A stretch of 64,000 nucleotides of DNA from an uncultured Campylobacter sp. Lineage in GTDB: Bacteria > Campylobacterota > Campylobacteria > Campylobacterales > Campylobacteraceae. This document shows positions 1 through 9,208 of the stretch, one piece after another; within the stretch, counting starts at the first letter, position 1; every line of letters starts with the position of its first letter. The DNA is taken from positions 1-64,000 of the forward strand of contig NZ_CALJPC010000071.1 in NCBI RefSeq assembly GCF_937981295.1, read 5' to 3'. Both the position numbers and the translations under genes were made by a program. Below the pieces are notes generated by a model, which was not told where the DNA came from, searched no databases, and saw only the letters and a list, made by a program, of their open reading frames with translations.

Positions 1-256
1 CGTTAAAATTTTTATCTATAAGTTCCACAAGCACCATTAGTGTATCTCTTTCGTATGGCAGGAAACAAAATTTAAATTGTTCCAATAAGGCATTTTTACA
101 TTCGGTATATAAAAATTCTACCATTTCCGAAGGACTTTCGTAATGTTTAGCCGTAGGATGAACGATATATTTATCCTGATGTTCCAAAGAAGCCATTCGA
201 GTTAAATGGAACATAAGATCACCCTTTTTAAATATCTCTTTTCCGTCAATTTGCAT
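1..256 (-). CDS. hypothetical protein, immunity candidate of the distal toxin pair (3' end outside window)
   Basis: A reading frame starts at the ATG at 256 and runs off the left edge, so only its first 85 residues are visible (begins MQIDGKEIFKKGDLMFHLTR). I do not recognise the family. Its start overlaps the stop of the upstream toxin-like gene by 11 bases, and a GGA-type ribosome site sits about 8 bases before the ATG inside that gene. The same 11-base overlap occurs between the big exoprotein and its small downstream partner, which suggests translational coupling of a toxin to its cognate immunity protein. No signal peptide or membrane segment is visible, so a cytoplasmic protein is expected. 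The function is inferred from position only. Confidence 0.55.
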   Translation of the reverse strand, partial: MQIDGKEIFKKGDLMFHLTRMASLEHQDKYIVHPTAKHYESPSEMVEFLYTECKNALLEQFKFCFLPYERDTLMVLVELIDKNFN

Positions 257-605
257 TTGGGTTTCCTTTTATTGGGATGTGGGTTTCATCGGTATCATAT
301 GGTAATATTTTACCAGTATCATCAAAATATTTTTTTCTACTAAACGGAATTCTTAAAACCCATCCACTATTAGTATTTGCGGTGCTTGGTAAATTCGGAT
401 TGTTTTCCGGCGCATGTATTCTGACCCTATCCGCACCATCTTTATCGACAAATTTTATTCCATTACCGTCATTTTGTAGCACTACTTTCCAGTCTTTCGA
501 CGCTCTTGAAAATATCTCTTCAAATGATGCGCCTGTTAGACCGGTGAAATCTCCTATATTAATCGATGCTTCCTGTCTAACCAGCCGTTTTAAATTTCTT
601 GACAT
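246..605 (-). CDS. polymorphic-toxin-like C-terminal domain, orphan
   Basis: A 119-residue soluble protein with no signal peptide. Its style (GIKFVDKDGADRVRIHAP, then SGWVLRI, then a C-terminal HIPIKGNP) resembles the C-terminal toxin modules of CDI/Rhs-type polymorphic toxins, but I cannot name the toxin class or catalytic residues. It lies 46 bases downstream of the small membrane protein gene that follows the CdiA-like exoprotein, in the place where orphan cdiA-CT/cdiI cassettes are usually found. An in-frame stop directly precedes the ATG and no strong ribosome site is visible, so it may be a silent cassette used only after recombination into the exoprotein gene. Its 3' end overlaps the next gene by 11 bases. 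Confidence 0.5.
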   Translation of the reverse strand: MSRNLKRLVRQEASINIGDFTGLTGASFEEIFSRASKDWKVVLQNDGNGIKFVDKDGADRVRIHAPENNPNLPSTANTNSGWVLRIPFSRKKYFDDTGKILPYDTDETHIPIKGNPNAN

Positions 606-651
606 TTAGCGTAAGCCGTTTCCGTATACTACAAAATTTAATTTTACTATA

Positions 652-966
652 TTATTTCAATTCATTAAATGAATTTGAAAACATTTTACCTTTTTCTATT
701 ACGTGTTCTTCTTCTGATGTAAAATTAATATCTTCGGGCAGAAATTTTAAATAATATTTTATCTGAGAAGCCGCCCTCCTTAGCTCTTTATTTATGCAAT
801 AAGCGAATCTGCTTTTATTATTATCATAAACCTTAAAATATGCATAGTAGCAAGGATCTTTCCTTTCAGCATCTTGAGAAAACCGATAATCCAATGCCCA
901 ATACATCAAAGCCCCGGCGATCAAAGTCACTAGTGTTAAAAATGCCCGCTGAAAACTATTTTTCAT
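652..966 (-). CDS. small membrane-anchored protein, immunity candidate for the CdiA-like toxin
   Basis: A 104-residue protein with an N-terminal hydrophobic segment (about residues 8-25) followed by a hydrophilic domain holding two cysteines (about residues 39 and 57). This topology predicts an inner-membrane anchor with the rest in the periplasm. Its ATG overlaps the stop of the exoprotein gene by 11 bases, and an AAGGAG ribosome site lies about 8 bases upstream, inside the toxin end. Position and coupling make it the likely immunity protein (CdiI role). If so, a periplasmic location would imply that the toxin acts at or outside the inner membrane. I do not recognise the family. Confidence 0.55.
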   Translation of the reverse strand: MKNSFQRAFLTLVTLIAGALMYWALDYRFSQDAERKDPCYYAYFKVYDNNKSRFAYCINKELRRAASQIKYYLKFLPEDINFTSEEEHVIEKGKMFSNSFNELK

Positions 967-3900
967 TTTTTACTCCTTGTATATTTGGTTTAAATTTCTC
1001 CATACCTTCGTCGGCAATGTTTGGTAGAAAAAATATAGGGCTGTAGCCATATTCCCCCTTTGTTCCATATACAACGACGGATCTTCCTGTTTTTGTATAG
1101 ATTAAATTAGAAAGCTTCTGCGCATAATTTGCACTGCTGCATGCGGCTAAATGTATAGCTATTACCCTCCCCTTTTTCCATGTACTATCATTTTTTATAA
1201 ATTTTTCATACAATTCTTCTGGCGTGTATGCGGCACCTCTTCGCGTTCCTACTTTGTTCCCATCGCCATGCCCACCAATATATAGTTCCCTATAGTTGGT
1301 TAAAAATTCTCTTATTGCACCAGAAAAATCAGCGTTAAGATGCATTGAATAGTCTGCCGTGAAATCGTCTCCTCCCTCGTATGTAGGCTCATATGGGTCA
1401 AATAAATTTATCCTATTCGCTCCCTTCTGTTTATCCAGCCTAGAGAATTCTTTATTGTTGCTTGCATAGTAGTTTTGATTGATACTACTAGGAGCGTTTA
1501 TCTTAGCAGAGCCGTAGCCACTGCCGTATGAGCTAAGAGCATATCCGTAGTATCTAGCGACTGCGTTTCCGAAATTTCGTGAATAGGTCGAATGATCGTC
1601 TTCGTTTTTAAGGAAGTCTATGCCTCTTTGATGATCCATAGCTCTTTGGCTTTCTGTAGCAGAGGTAGCGACTAGATCCTTTGTGCTTTCATTGTTTTTT
1701 ATATTGATATAGCTGCGCCCGGTCTGCAAGGAGTAAAAGCCCATTATCTGCTTACCGTCTCTACCAGTCTCATCGGTATAGACGGTCTTTGTTTGATTAG
1801 GGATGTAGCCTAAATTTAGCATTACCTGCCTTGTGATATTTTGCGTTATGGCTTGTTTCTCTTGATCAGAAAGCTCATCGCTTTGTAGCATCCCTCTTAG
1901 CTCTGGATTATTTGCTATCTCCTGCCTTACTCCGTTTACCGTCATAAAGCCTTTGCCGTTTTCGCTAAAAAAGTCCGTAAAGCTAACTCTATCGGTAGTT
2001 GCTATTTGGTATATGGCATCATATATGGTAGAGGCGTCTTCATAATCTCTTTTTATCTCATTCCTTCCCCCTTCGCTAAAAAACCTCATATCCACACTTG
2101 CATCAACGTTAGAGCTTAGCTTTGTAGAGTATAGCTCTTTACTTAGCTTGGAGCTGTCTCTGTTTAATCTTCTAAGATCGTCTGAGTTATATAGAGCCTT
2201 ATTGTTAGGATCAGATTGTAAAGAAGCAAGCTCATCTTTACTTAAAGAGCTTATATCTTTATCTCCTACTATAAGCTCTCCTTTTCCTATAGTAGCTAAG
2301 CTCTTACTCATAGAGTAGGATAGGTTTCTATTATTAGCGTAGTTAATCGATGAAATTTTAGACTTAGGGTCGGTATCGTTCTTTTTATCTTGCAAGCTCG
2401 TGCCGCTTTGTCCTATGATGCCACTTGTTTGCATACCGCTCATGTGATTTGAGCTAAAGGCGTTTGATCCCGCGGTGTTCTCTTTAGCTTCGGAGCCCCT
2501 GCTCTCTTTAGCTTGGCTACCTCCATCTTTACTTCCGCCTCCTCCTTGTTGAGGATCCTTAAAAGCATAATTGGTTCCTATGCTTAAAGAATTTGATTTG
2601 TCGTATCTGGTGTTGCTTAAATTTGAAAAAGTTAGAGTATCTGTTTTTAATCTAAGCTTGCCGTTATCTATGAAATTTCCATTCTCATCATAGTAGCCTG
2701 CGGCTATTAGTGAGCCTTTTAGATCTGTGTTAGATCCTACCTCTATGTCTAACTCTTTAGCGGTTATACTAGATAGCACGGTCTGTTTTACCATAGTGCT
2801 TGATTTGGATCTGGAGTAGTTAGCGTTTATGCTTGAAAGTTTGGAATTTGAATACCTTACTATGTTGTTGCTTATGGCATAAGGACGAGAAGGATCGGAG
2901 GTTGTTTTACTGCCGCTTATACCTATACCTGCTGCTATAGAGCTTGATTTGCTATCGTAATTATAGCTATCTCGCAAGCTTGCTAGGCTTAGATCATGTC
3001 CTACCTTTAAAGCTAAAGCGTTATCCGCTCTAAGGTTTGCTCCTTTTATTAAAGCGTCGTTACTAGCTAAGGCGTATATATTATGTCCTGCATAAACTTT
3101 AGCGTTATTGTGGCTAAGGCTTTCCTCTTTCATATTGCTTTTAGAGTAATCAAGCCCTGCGCTTCCTCCTCCGCCTCCATACATAGTAGCAGATACTCTT
3201 CCGCTTATGGTTTTAGAGCTTTGTTTAGCTTCATAGCTATCTTGCGAAGCATCCATAAATAGATTATGGGTGTTTAGGTATATATCATTACTAGCATATA
3301 AATTTGAGCCTTTGATATTTATAGCGGTATCTTTATTGCTATCAGTTAAAATTTTAATATTCTTGCCGCTAAGATTAGAGGCTACGGAGTTACTTGATTT
3401 GGAACTATCTTTGGAAGTGGTTCCGCTAAGCTCTGCAGAGGCGCCTACGCTAAAGCCCCAGGTAACCCAGCTAGAGGATGCGGCAGATCCTTGGGAGATG
3501 AGGGCGGCGGTTTTAGAGGCTACGTTAGCGGTAGCTAGAGCGATATTTGATAGATAGTATTTCTCCTCGTCCTTTACGTCCTCTATTATGTTTTGTAGAT
3601 CTTCAATGTCGGAGTAGTCTATGCCTACCTCTTTAGCCTTATAGCGGTTCTTTAACTCAACAAGTTTGTCTTGTAGAGCATTTTTCTGATCCTTATACTC
3701 CTTGTATTGCTTTTTGGTCTGATTTAGCTGTTTTATCGCTTCTTGCAAGGCGATAGCCGCAGGGGCGATCTGGGCGTATTCGTTTTGAACGGTAAGAGAT
3801 AGGGAGCCTTCCAGATGCTTAGAGTTAGATGAGGAGCTTGCGGTATCGGTAGAATTTATTATATTGATATTCCCATCTTTAGATATTAAGTTAAGATCCT

Positions 3901-6900
3901 CTTCGGCCTTTAAATTTGAACCTATAACGCTTAGGCTATTATCCCCTCTAAGAGTTATATTTTTAGCTTCCATATTAGAAGAGACGGTCTCGGTACCGTA
4001 TAAGTTCGTATTGGATTTATCGTATGAGGCGGACGCTATTTTGGCTTTAAGGCTGGTATCTTTTTTAAACTCGTCCAAGGATTTAGGCTTCATCTGATTT
4101 AGCGAGTCTTTCGCTTTAGTAATAGATACGGAGGTGCTTTTTTGCGAGCTTTGTTCGCTGTATTCGTTAGCGGCAGCGGATATCGTTAGGTTTTTAGCGT
4201 CTATATTTATATCTCCGCCCGCTTTCATATTTGAAGTTATAAAAGCTGTAGGAGAGTTTAAGCTTATATCGCCCGCAGCTTTGATATCGGATAGTTTAGA
4301 TATACCTTCCTTTACCTGCTTGCTATTATAATCCGACCTATATACCTCGGTAAAGCTTCCCCCGCCTATCTTTTCTATCCCGGCCTCTAATGCGATATTA
4401 TCCATTGCCCCCACGGAAGCCGCTATCGCTACGGGATAGTTGAACACCGAGAGCGGATTGAAGCTTCTTTTCTTATGGGCGCTTAGCTCCTCTTTATACT
4501 CCTTAGCCGCTAGGATATTGATGGAATTTCCCGCGCCTAAGTTTAGATTGCGTCCGCTTGAAATATCCGCAGATATTAGGCTTAGATCGTTCTTTGCTCT
4601 TAAGTTTATATTCCCCGTTTCGCTCGATAGGGAGGAGCTTTGCAAATTTCGTTTATAAAGCGAGTGCATATCCATACTAGCTTTCAATCCGCCTAAAGAG
4701 GATTTGGAGCTATTTTTATAGTTTAAGGAGTTATAGCTTAGAGGCGATATATTGATATTGTTTCCCGCCTGTATATCTATAGCTTCTTTAGCTTTTAATG
4801 CAGAGCCTGCTATATTGATATCGGCCTCTTGCGAGCTAAGCATTATATTTTTAGCCCTTATGCTAGTAGGTACTACGCTTTGATTTAAAGCTTTAGTGGT
4901 AGTGCTTTTTTTAGACGCAAAGCCCTTTTCTTTAAATTCGCTCTCGTAGTAGTTACTATCGATATCCCCACTTAGATTTATGGAGTTCTTTGCCTGCAGC
5001 AAAGCATCACCGCTGCGCGCATTAATATCCGCTCCGCTTATGGCTATACCGTCCGCTTTAATTAGGATATTATCTTTGGCGTTAAGTTTGGAGCTTGTAT
5101 TCTTAACGATATCCTCTTTATAGTATCCACCCTTGCTTTTAAAGTTATAGCTTAGCTTCTCCTCCGCGCTATTTATGTTTACGTCCTTTGCAGCGTTTAG
5201 GATCAAATTTGCAGCAGAGTCTATGCTCGCTCCGCTTACGGTTATATCACGAGCTGCATTTAATGCTACGCTGCCCTCGGTAGATTTTATATTTGAGATA
5301 GTGCCTATATAGGTGCTGCTTTGATCGCCGTAGGCTCTATTTAGGTTTATCTCTTTACTTAGAGTTTTATGTACTATATCTCTGCCGGCGTTTAAGCTTA
5401 CGCTGCGTCCTTGTATCAAAGAGGATGCGTTTATTATATCCTTTTTGGCCGATATGCTTAGGGCGTTCGCGGCGATGATGGAGGCGGAGTTTAAATTTGA
5501 TACGCTGCCGGCTTTTAGGTTCATATTTGATCCCGCGTAGATTATCCCTTCGTTTCTAAGATCGCCGTTTACGCTTAAATTTATATTGCCTCCTGCGTAT
5601 ATCAAAGAGGGTGCGGAACTAAGTAAGGTACCGTCATCTTCCTCCTCCGAAGAGTTCAAGGATGTCCTTTTTTTATCATAAAGTAAACTTAGCTTATTGT
5701 GCATATATGAAAAATCCGGTATCAGCTCGCTATAAACGTAGAAGGTATTATAAAATTTACTGCTTATAGGCGAAAAGAGATTGTTTATATAGCTAGGCCT
5801 AATGATATCTTGCATATCCGCTTCATTATTAAGGCTAGGCGCGAGATCGTTTTTATCGAGATTTAAAGCGTTAGGATTAAGGAGCCCCTTGCCTATTAGG
5901 GAGTAATCTATTTTAGAAAAAGCTTCCTTTATAAGAGCGGGAGCGTTACCAGAGTTTATCTGCCCGTGTGAGTTTAAATTTGAAATATCGCCCGCGTAGC
6001 CTTTTATATCTTTTTTAGCTCCTATTATGGAGGCAATAGCAGGCTGAGAGTAGTAGATATTCTTTTGGTCGCTATAGCCGCCATGCATTTTGCGCTTTTT
6101 GCCTCTCCATCTATACTCCGCCTGGCTCGTTATACTATGATTTAGACTTAAAGAGCGGTTGTTTAGACTTTTTACATTTAAGAGCAGATCGTTATAGGCA
6201 TAAATTACGCTCTTATCGTTATTTAGCTCATCTATGTTAAGGTTGCTATCCCCTGCGGAGATTATGTTTGAGCCCATAAATTTACTTAGGCTATCTTCCG
6301 TTATATACTCTTTATTGATGCTGTAGCTTATCTGCCTTAATCTCTCCTTCTTATGAGGCTTGCTTCTTCTTATGCCGAAAAGATTATCTTTTAAATTTAA
6401 CGTTATAGCATCATATAGCCTAGTATCCTCCCCCGGAAGCCTAGTATTTTTATATAAGCTTAATACATATAGATTCATATCTTGCCTGCTAAGCTCCTCC
6501 ATGATCTTAGCGTTTAGCTCGTCCGGGCTAATATTGGGATTTTGCTTAAGGATGCGCTCTTTTATTTCTGCCGCATTAACCTTTAAAGGGATAGCTACGC
6601 CGCTGCAACCCCAGCCATCGCCATTGCAGGTAAAATCTATATTATAACCGGTGCTTTGAACCCTCTTTACGGGCTCGTTAACCGAGCGGTTGTTTAGCTT
6701 TTTAGCACCGATATTAAGAGTGTTTTTTGCATATATCAAGGAGGAGGCGTTAATGATCTCGTCTGCCTTGCCCTCCTCGCCTCTTTCATTAAAAATATTT
6801 AAATTTCTTTGAGAGATTATGTTAGATAGCGCTTCGTTGCTAAGATAGCTCGTATTTATAACTATATCCCCTCCGCTAAGTATATTGGACGCGTCTTGAT

Positions 6901-8953
6901 TGAGGATATTTTTAGCGTTTAAAGCTATGCCGTCCTGCGCATAGATGAGAGCTTTTTTATTGATTAGGCTTTCAGAGTTTGTTATCAGCTCGCCGCGCGC
7001 GATTAAAGAGCCTAAATTTAAAATTTGCTCCTTTGCTTTTAAAGCCAAATTTCCAAGTGCGGCTATAATGCTTTCGTTTTTGATGCTCTTTGCGTTTATG
7101 ATCAGATCTTTATTGGAGATCAGCCTTTGTGAGGCGATAAAATTTCCTTGTAGGTTTAAGTATATATCGCCGCCTGCGTAGATTCCTCCGTTATAACTCA
7201 AATCGTCCTTTAGCCCAAGATATAAACTACCGTCAGAGCTTAGCTTACCTAAAGCGCTAAGACTATCTAGGTTTAAAGCGAGATCCCCTTTGGAGCTTAT
7301 CAGCCCCTCTTCATTATTAAGAGCGCCTTTGTTTATGATTAAATTTCCTCCGCTTAGGATAGAGCCTTTGGAGTTATCTATACTGTCGTAGCCTAAAAGA
7401 GCGCCTCCAAGGGAGATGATCTTTGAGCTTTCGTTGCGTAGATTGTTGCCGCGCAAGCTTAAGCCCTCTTGTACTATAAAGGTAGAACCTGAAAGGTTAT
7501 AAAAATTTGGAATTTCGGAATCCAACGCCCTTAATACCATTAGGCTATTATCATTTAAGAGACTCTCTTTTATATCCAAATAGCTTTCGTTTGAAAGTAT
7601 CGCTCCGCCTATATTTGATATATGATCCGCGCTTATTACGCTAAGCTCGTTTTTGGAGGGAGGAATAACTCCCACTTTGGAAGGGTCTTTGGTATCGTCC
7701 AAGCCCAGCTCATTTAGCCTTTCGCTCTTAGCCGCTCCTATTACGGCTCTATCTTTGTTGCTTAGGCTTTTAGCCTCTATCTTTAAGGCGGAGCTTGAGC
7801 TTATGGTGCCTTTTATATTATCTAGTCTATCCGCTTTTAGCTTTAGAGTATTAGCCTGTATATTTCCTCTGTTTTCTACCGAGGGGGCTTTTATATCCAG
7901 ATTGGAGGCTGAAATTTTAGAGCCCTTTTGGTTGGAGATGGTCTTTGAGCTGATTTGAGCCTGTCCGTTGGAACCCAGCTTTCCTTCATTTATCAGATCT
8001 CCGTTAGCGTCTATCTTTAAAGAGCTGTCCGCCAAGATAGCCCCTTTATTGTTGATGCCCGCTCCATCTTTAGTAGATATTATATTTATCTTGCCCGCAT
8101 ACATTCCCCCTAGAGCCGAGGAGTCTATGGATACACCTTTAGGATGTGATCCCCCTTCTTGCTCAATTTTTAGATTATCCTGCCTCAATCCAGAGTTTGT
8201 ATTTTTTAAAGATACCTTACCGTCCGTCGCTACTACGTTTATCTCGTTTGCGTAAATTTTACCCTCCAGCTTTAGGCTATTAGATATTATATTTAAATAA
8301 TCTCCGTTATCGTTTAGGCCGTCCGCTCCTATATTTATAGAACCGTCTTTGCTTATGTTTAGAGATTTAAGATGTCCGTTTTCATAGGTGGGCGTGGCGG
8401 TGCTTAACGTAGTAGAGGAGGAATTTATTATGGTAGCGCCGTTTACGTTGATACCGCTAGGATTGGCGATGATAAGATCGGCTTTTCTGCCCGCTATCTC
8501 AATATTACCCTGTAAATTTGAAGGAAGAGGCGAGTTTACCTGATTGATTATAAGCTTAGCCTCGCCACGATTGAGCCTCGGATTTGGCGGTATATAGCCT
8601 GCAGTTTTACTTATAGCTCCGCCTTGAGAGTTATTAAATATCGTGCCCTCTTTGGGAGTGTTAAGCTTGGAGTATTCGTTGATAGAAATCCCCTTGTCGT
8701 TAGGAGAGGCGATATCTATTTGAGTGGCGGGAGCATTCGGAGTTTGAGACACCGAAGCTCTATGATTTACGGGAGCGGAGTTATCTGGTATTATCTCGCA
8801 ATATGAAAAACAAGGAGCCAGCAAACCAATAAGCAAAAGAGCGGCAAGGCGTTTCTTTGCTTTGGTAAAGACGCCGAAATATTCTTTTGTATCAGTAGGG
8901 GTGCTAAGACGCCCTGTGCCATTAAAAATAGAGCTTAAACATAAAATTTGCAT
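956..8953 (-). CDS. cdiA: CdiA/FhaB-like two-partner secretion exoprotein with caspase-like C-terminus
   Basis: A 2665-residue filamentous haemagglutinin/CdiA-type protein. It has a long N-terminal signal region (hydrophobic core LAALLLIGLLAPCFS near residues 37-51), then a TPS secretion domain (about 55-330) with the typical NPSGINVNG element. Most of the protein is a long beta-helical region of approximate repeats, with a coiled-coil stretch near 1725-1790. The last 130 residues contain YIGGHGDG (His2562) and HLAACSS (Cys2605) in a spacing like clan CD cysteine peptidases (C80/caspase-like), so the tip is probably a protease or protease-derived toxin. No VENN pretoxin motif was found. The ATG at 8953 has a GGAGG site 8 bases upstream. 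The gene lies downstream of its transporter and is probably exported by it to the cell surface for contact-dependent inhibition or adhesion. Family assignment is firm; the toxin activity is inferred. Confidence 0.9.
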   Translation of the reverse strand: MQILCLSSIFNGTGRLSTPTDTKEYFGVFTKAKKRLAALLLIGLLAPCFSYCEIIPDNSAPVNHRASVSQTPNAPATQIDIASPNDKGISINEYSKLNTPKEGTIFNNSQGGAISKTAGYIPPNPRLNRGEAKLIINQVNSPLPSNLQGNIEIAGRKADLIIANPSGINVNGATIINSSSTTLSTATPTYENGHLKSLNISKDGSINIGADGLNDNGDYLNIISNSLKLEGKIYANEINVVATDGKVSLKNTNSGLRQDNLKIEQEGGSHPKGVSIDSSALGGMYAGKINIISTKDGAGINNKGAILADSSLKIDANGDLINEGKLGSNGQAQISSKTISNQKGSKISASNLDIKAPSVENRGNIQANTLKLKADRLDNIKGTISSSSALKIEAKSLSNKDRAVIGAAKSERLNELGLDDTKDPSKVGVIPPSKNELSVISADHISNIGGAILSNESYLDIKESLLNDNSLMVLRALDSEIPNFYNLSGSTFIVQEGLSLRGNNLRNESSKIISLGGALLGYDSIDNSKGSILSGGNLIINKGALNNEEGLISSKGDLALNLDSLSALGKLSSDGSLYLGLKDDLSYNGGIYAGGDIYLNLQGNFIASQRLISNKDLIINAKSIKNESIIAALGNLALKAKEQILNLGSLIARGELITNSESLINKKALIYAQDGIALNAKNILNQDASNILSGGDIVINTSYLSNEALSNIISQRNLNIFNERGEEGKADEIINASSLIYAKNTLNIGAKKLNNRSVNEPVKRVQSTGYNIDFTCNGDGWGCSGVAIPLKVNAAEIKERILKQNPNISPDELNAKIMEELSRQDMNLYVLSLYKNTRLPGEDTRLYDAITLNLKDNLFGIRRSKPHKKERLRQISYSINKEYITEDSLSKFMGSNIISAGDSNLNIDELNNDKSVIYAYNDLLLNVKSLNNRSLSLNHSITSQAEYRWRGKKRKMHGGYSDQKNIYYSQPAIASIIGAKKDIKGYAGDISNLNSHGQINSGNAPALIKEAFSKIDYSLIGKGLLNPNALNLDKNDLAPSLNNEADMQDIIRPSYINNLFSPISSKFYNTFYVYSELIPDFSYMHNKLSLLYDKKRTSLNSSEEEDDGTLLSSAPSLIYAGGNINLSVNGDLRNEGIIYAGSNMNLKAGSVSNLNSASIIAANALSISAKKDIINASSLIQGRSVSLNAGRDIVHKTLSKEINLNRAYGDQSSTYIGTISNIKSTEGSVALNAARDITVSGASIDSAANLILNAAKDVNINSAEEKLSYNFKSKGGYYKEDIVKNTSSKLNAKDNILIKADGIAISGADINARSGDALLQAKNSINLSGDIDSNYYESEFKEKGFASKKSTTTKALNQSVVPTSIRAKNIMLSSQEADINIAGSALKAKEAIDIQAGNNINISPLSYNSLNYKNSSKSSLGGLKASMDMHSLYKRNLQSSSLSSETGNINLRAKNDLSLISADISSGRNLNLGAGNSINILAAKEYKEELSAHKKRSFNPLSVFNYPVAIAASVGAMDNIALEAGIEKIGGGSFTEVYRSDYNSKQVKEGISKLSDIKAAGDISLNSPTAFITSNMKAGGDINIDAKNLTISAAANEYSEQSSQKSTSVSITKAKDSLNQMKPKSLDEFKKDTSLKAKIASASYDKSNTNLYGTETVSSNMEAKNITLRGDNSLSVIGSNLKAEEDLNLISKDGNINIINSTDTASSSSNSKHLEGSLSLTVQNEYAQIAPAAIALQEAIKQLNQTKKQYKEYKDQKNALQDKLVELKNRYKAKEVGIDYSDIEDLQNIIEDVKDEEKYYLSNIALATANVASKTAALISQGSAASSSWVTWGFSVGASAELSGTTSKDSSKSSNSVASNLSGKNIKILTDSNKDTAINIKGSNLYASNDIYLNTHNLFMDASQDSYEAKQSSKTISGRVSATMYGGGGGSAGLDYSKSNMKEESLSHNNAKVYAGHNIYALASNDALIKGANLRADNALALKVGHDLSLASLRDSYNYDSKSSSIAAGIGISGSKTTSDPSRPYAISNNIVRYSNSKLSSINANYSRSKSSTMVKQTVLSSITAKELDIEVGSNTDLKGSLIAAGYYDENGNFIDNGKLRLKTDTLTFSNLSNTRYDKSNSLSIGTNYAFKDPQQGGGGSKDGGSQAKESRGSEAKENTAGSNAFSSNHMSGMQTSGIIGQSGTSLQDKKNDTDPKSKISSINYANNRNLSYSMSKSLATIGKGELIVGDKDISSLSKDELASLQSDPNNKALYNSDDLRRLNRDSSKLSKELYSTKLSSNVDASVDMRFFSEGGRNEIKRDYEDASTIYDAIYQIATTDRVSFTDFFSENGKGFMTVNGVRQEIANNPELRGMLQSDELSDQEKQAITQNITRQVMLNLGYIPNQTKTVYTDETGRDGKQIMGFYSLQTGRSYINIKNNESTKDLVATSATESQRAMDHQRGIDFLKNEDDHSTYSRNFGNAVARYYGYALSSYGSGYGSAKINAPSSINQNYYASNNKEFSRLDKQKGANRINLFDPYEPTYEGGDDFTADYSMHLNADFSGAIREFLTNYRELYIGGHGDGNKVGTRRGAAYTPEELYEKFIKNDSTWKKGRVIAIHLAACSSANYAQKLSNLIYTKTGRSVVVYGTKGEYGYSPIFFLPNIADEGMEKFKPNIQGVKNEK

Positions 8954-9103
8954 ACTTATAACCTCCGTTTGCGATGGGTTTATATCTTAAATTTCTTGAA
9001 TACTTTCTTAAAAAAATAGTAAATTTAGGATATTTTATTTAAAATTTATTTGAATTAGCTTTGGAGTTCGGTCTGGGCGCAGGATTGCTATTTCTCGGCT
9101 CTT

Positions 9104-9154
9104 AGTATAGCGTATCTGCGCTAAAATAGTTAGTAAAATTTACTAAGCATTATA
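9104..9154 (-). promoter_or_regulatory. candidate promoters of the exoprotein gene
   Basis: Within the 255-base gap between transporter and exoprotein, the minus strand shows a perfect TATAAT at 9149-9154 and a second -10-like TATACT at 9104-9109. Either could allow transcription of the exoprotein separately from the transporter. -35 elements are not clear, which is normal in this group. Confidence 0.4.
9130..9146. promoter_or_regulatory. perfect 8-1-8 palindrome, candidate operator
   Basis: TTAGTAAAATTTACTAA is a perfect inverted repeat (8-base arms around one A). It lies immediately downstream of the TATAAT at 9149-9154 on the minus strand, where transcription would start, about 180 bases before the exoprotein ATG. 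It has no GC stem and no role as a terminator is apparent, so a repressor site is the simplest reading. The binding protein is unknown. Confidence 0.4.
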
Positions 9155-9208
9155 TAGTTTTAGTTTATATTAAACGCCGCGGTAAGCGCCGATAAAATTT
9201 CGCTAAAT

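Noticed and set aside
956..2100. VENN-type pretoxin boundary in the CdiA-like protein
   Set aside because: No VENN or similar motif in the last 400 residues; the toxin boundary is placed by content only.
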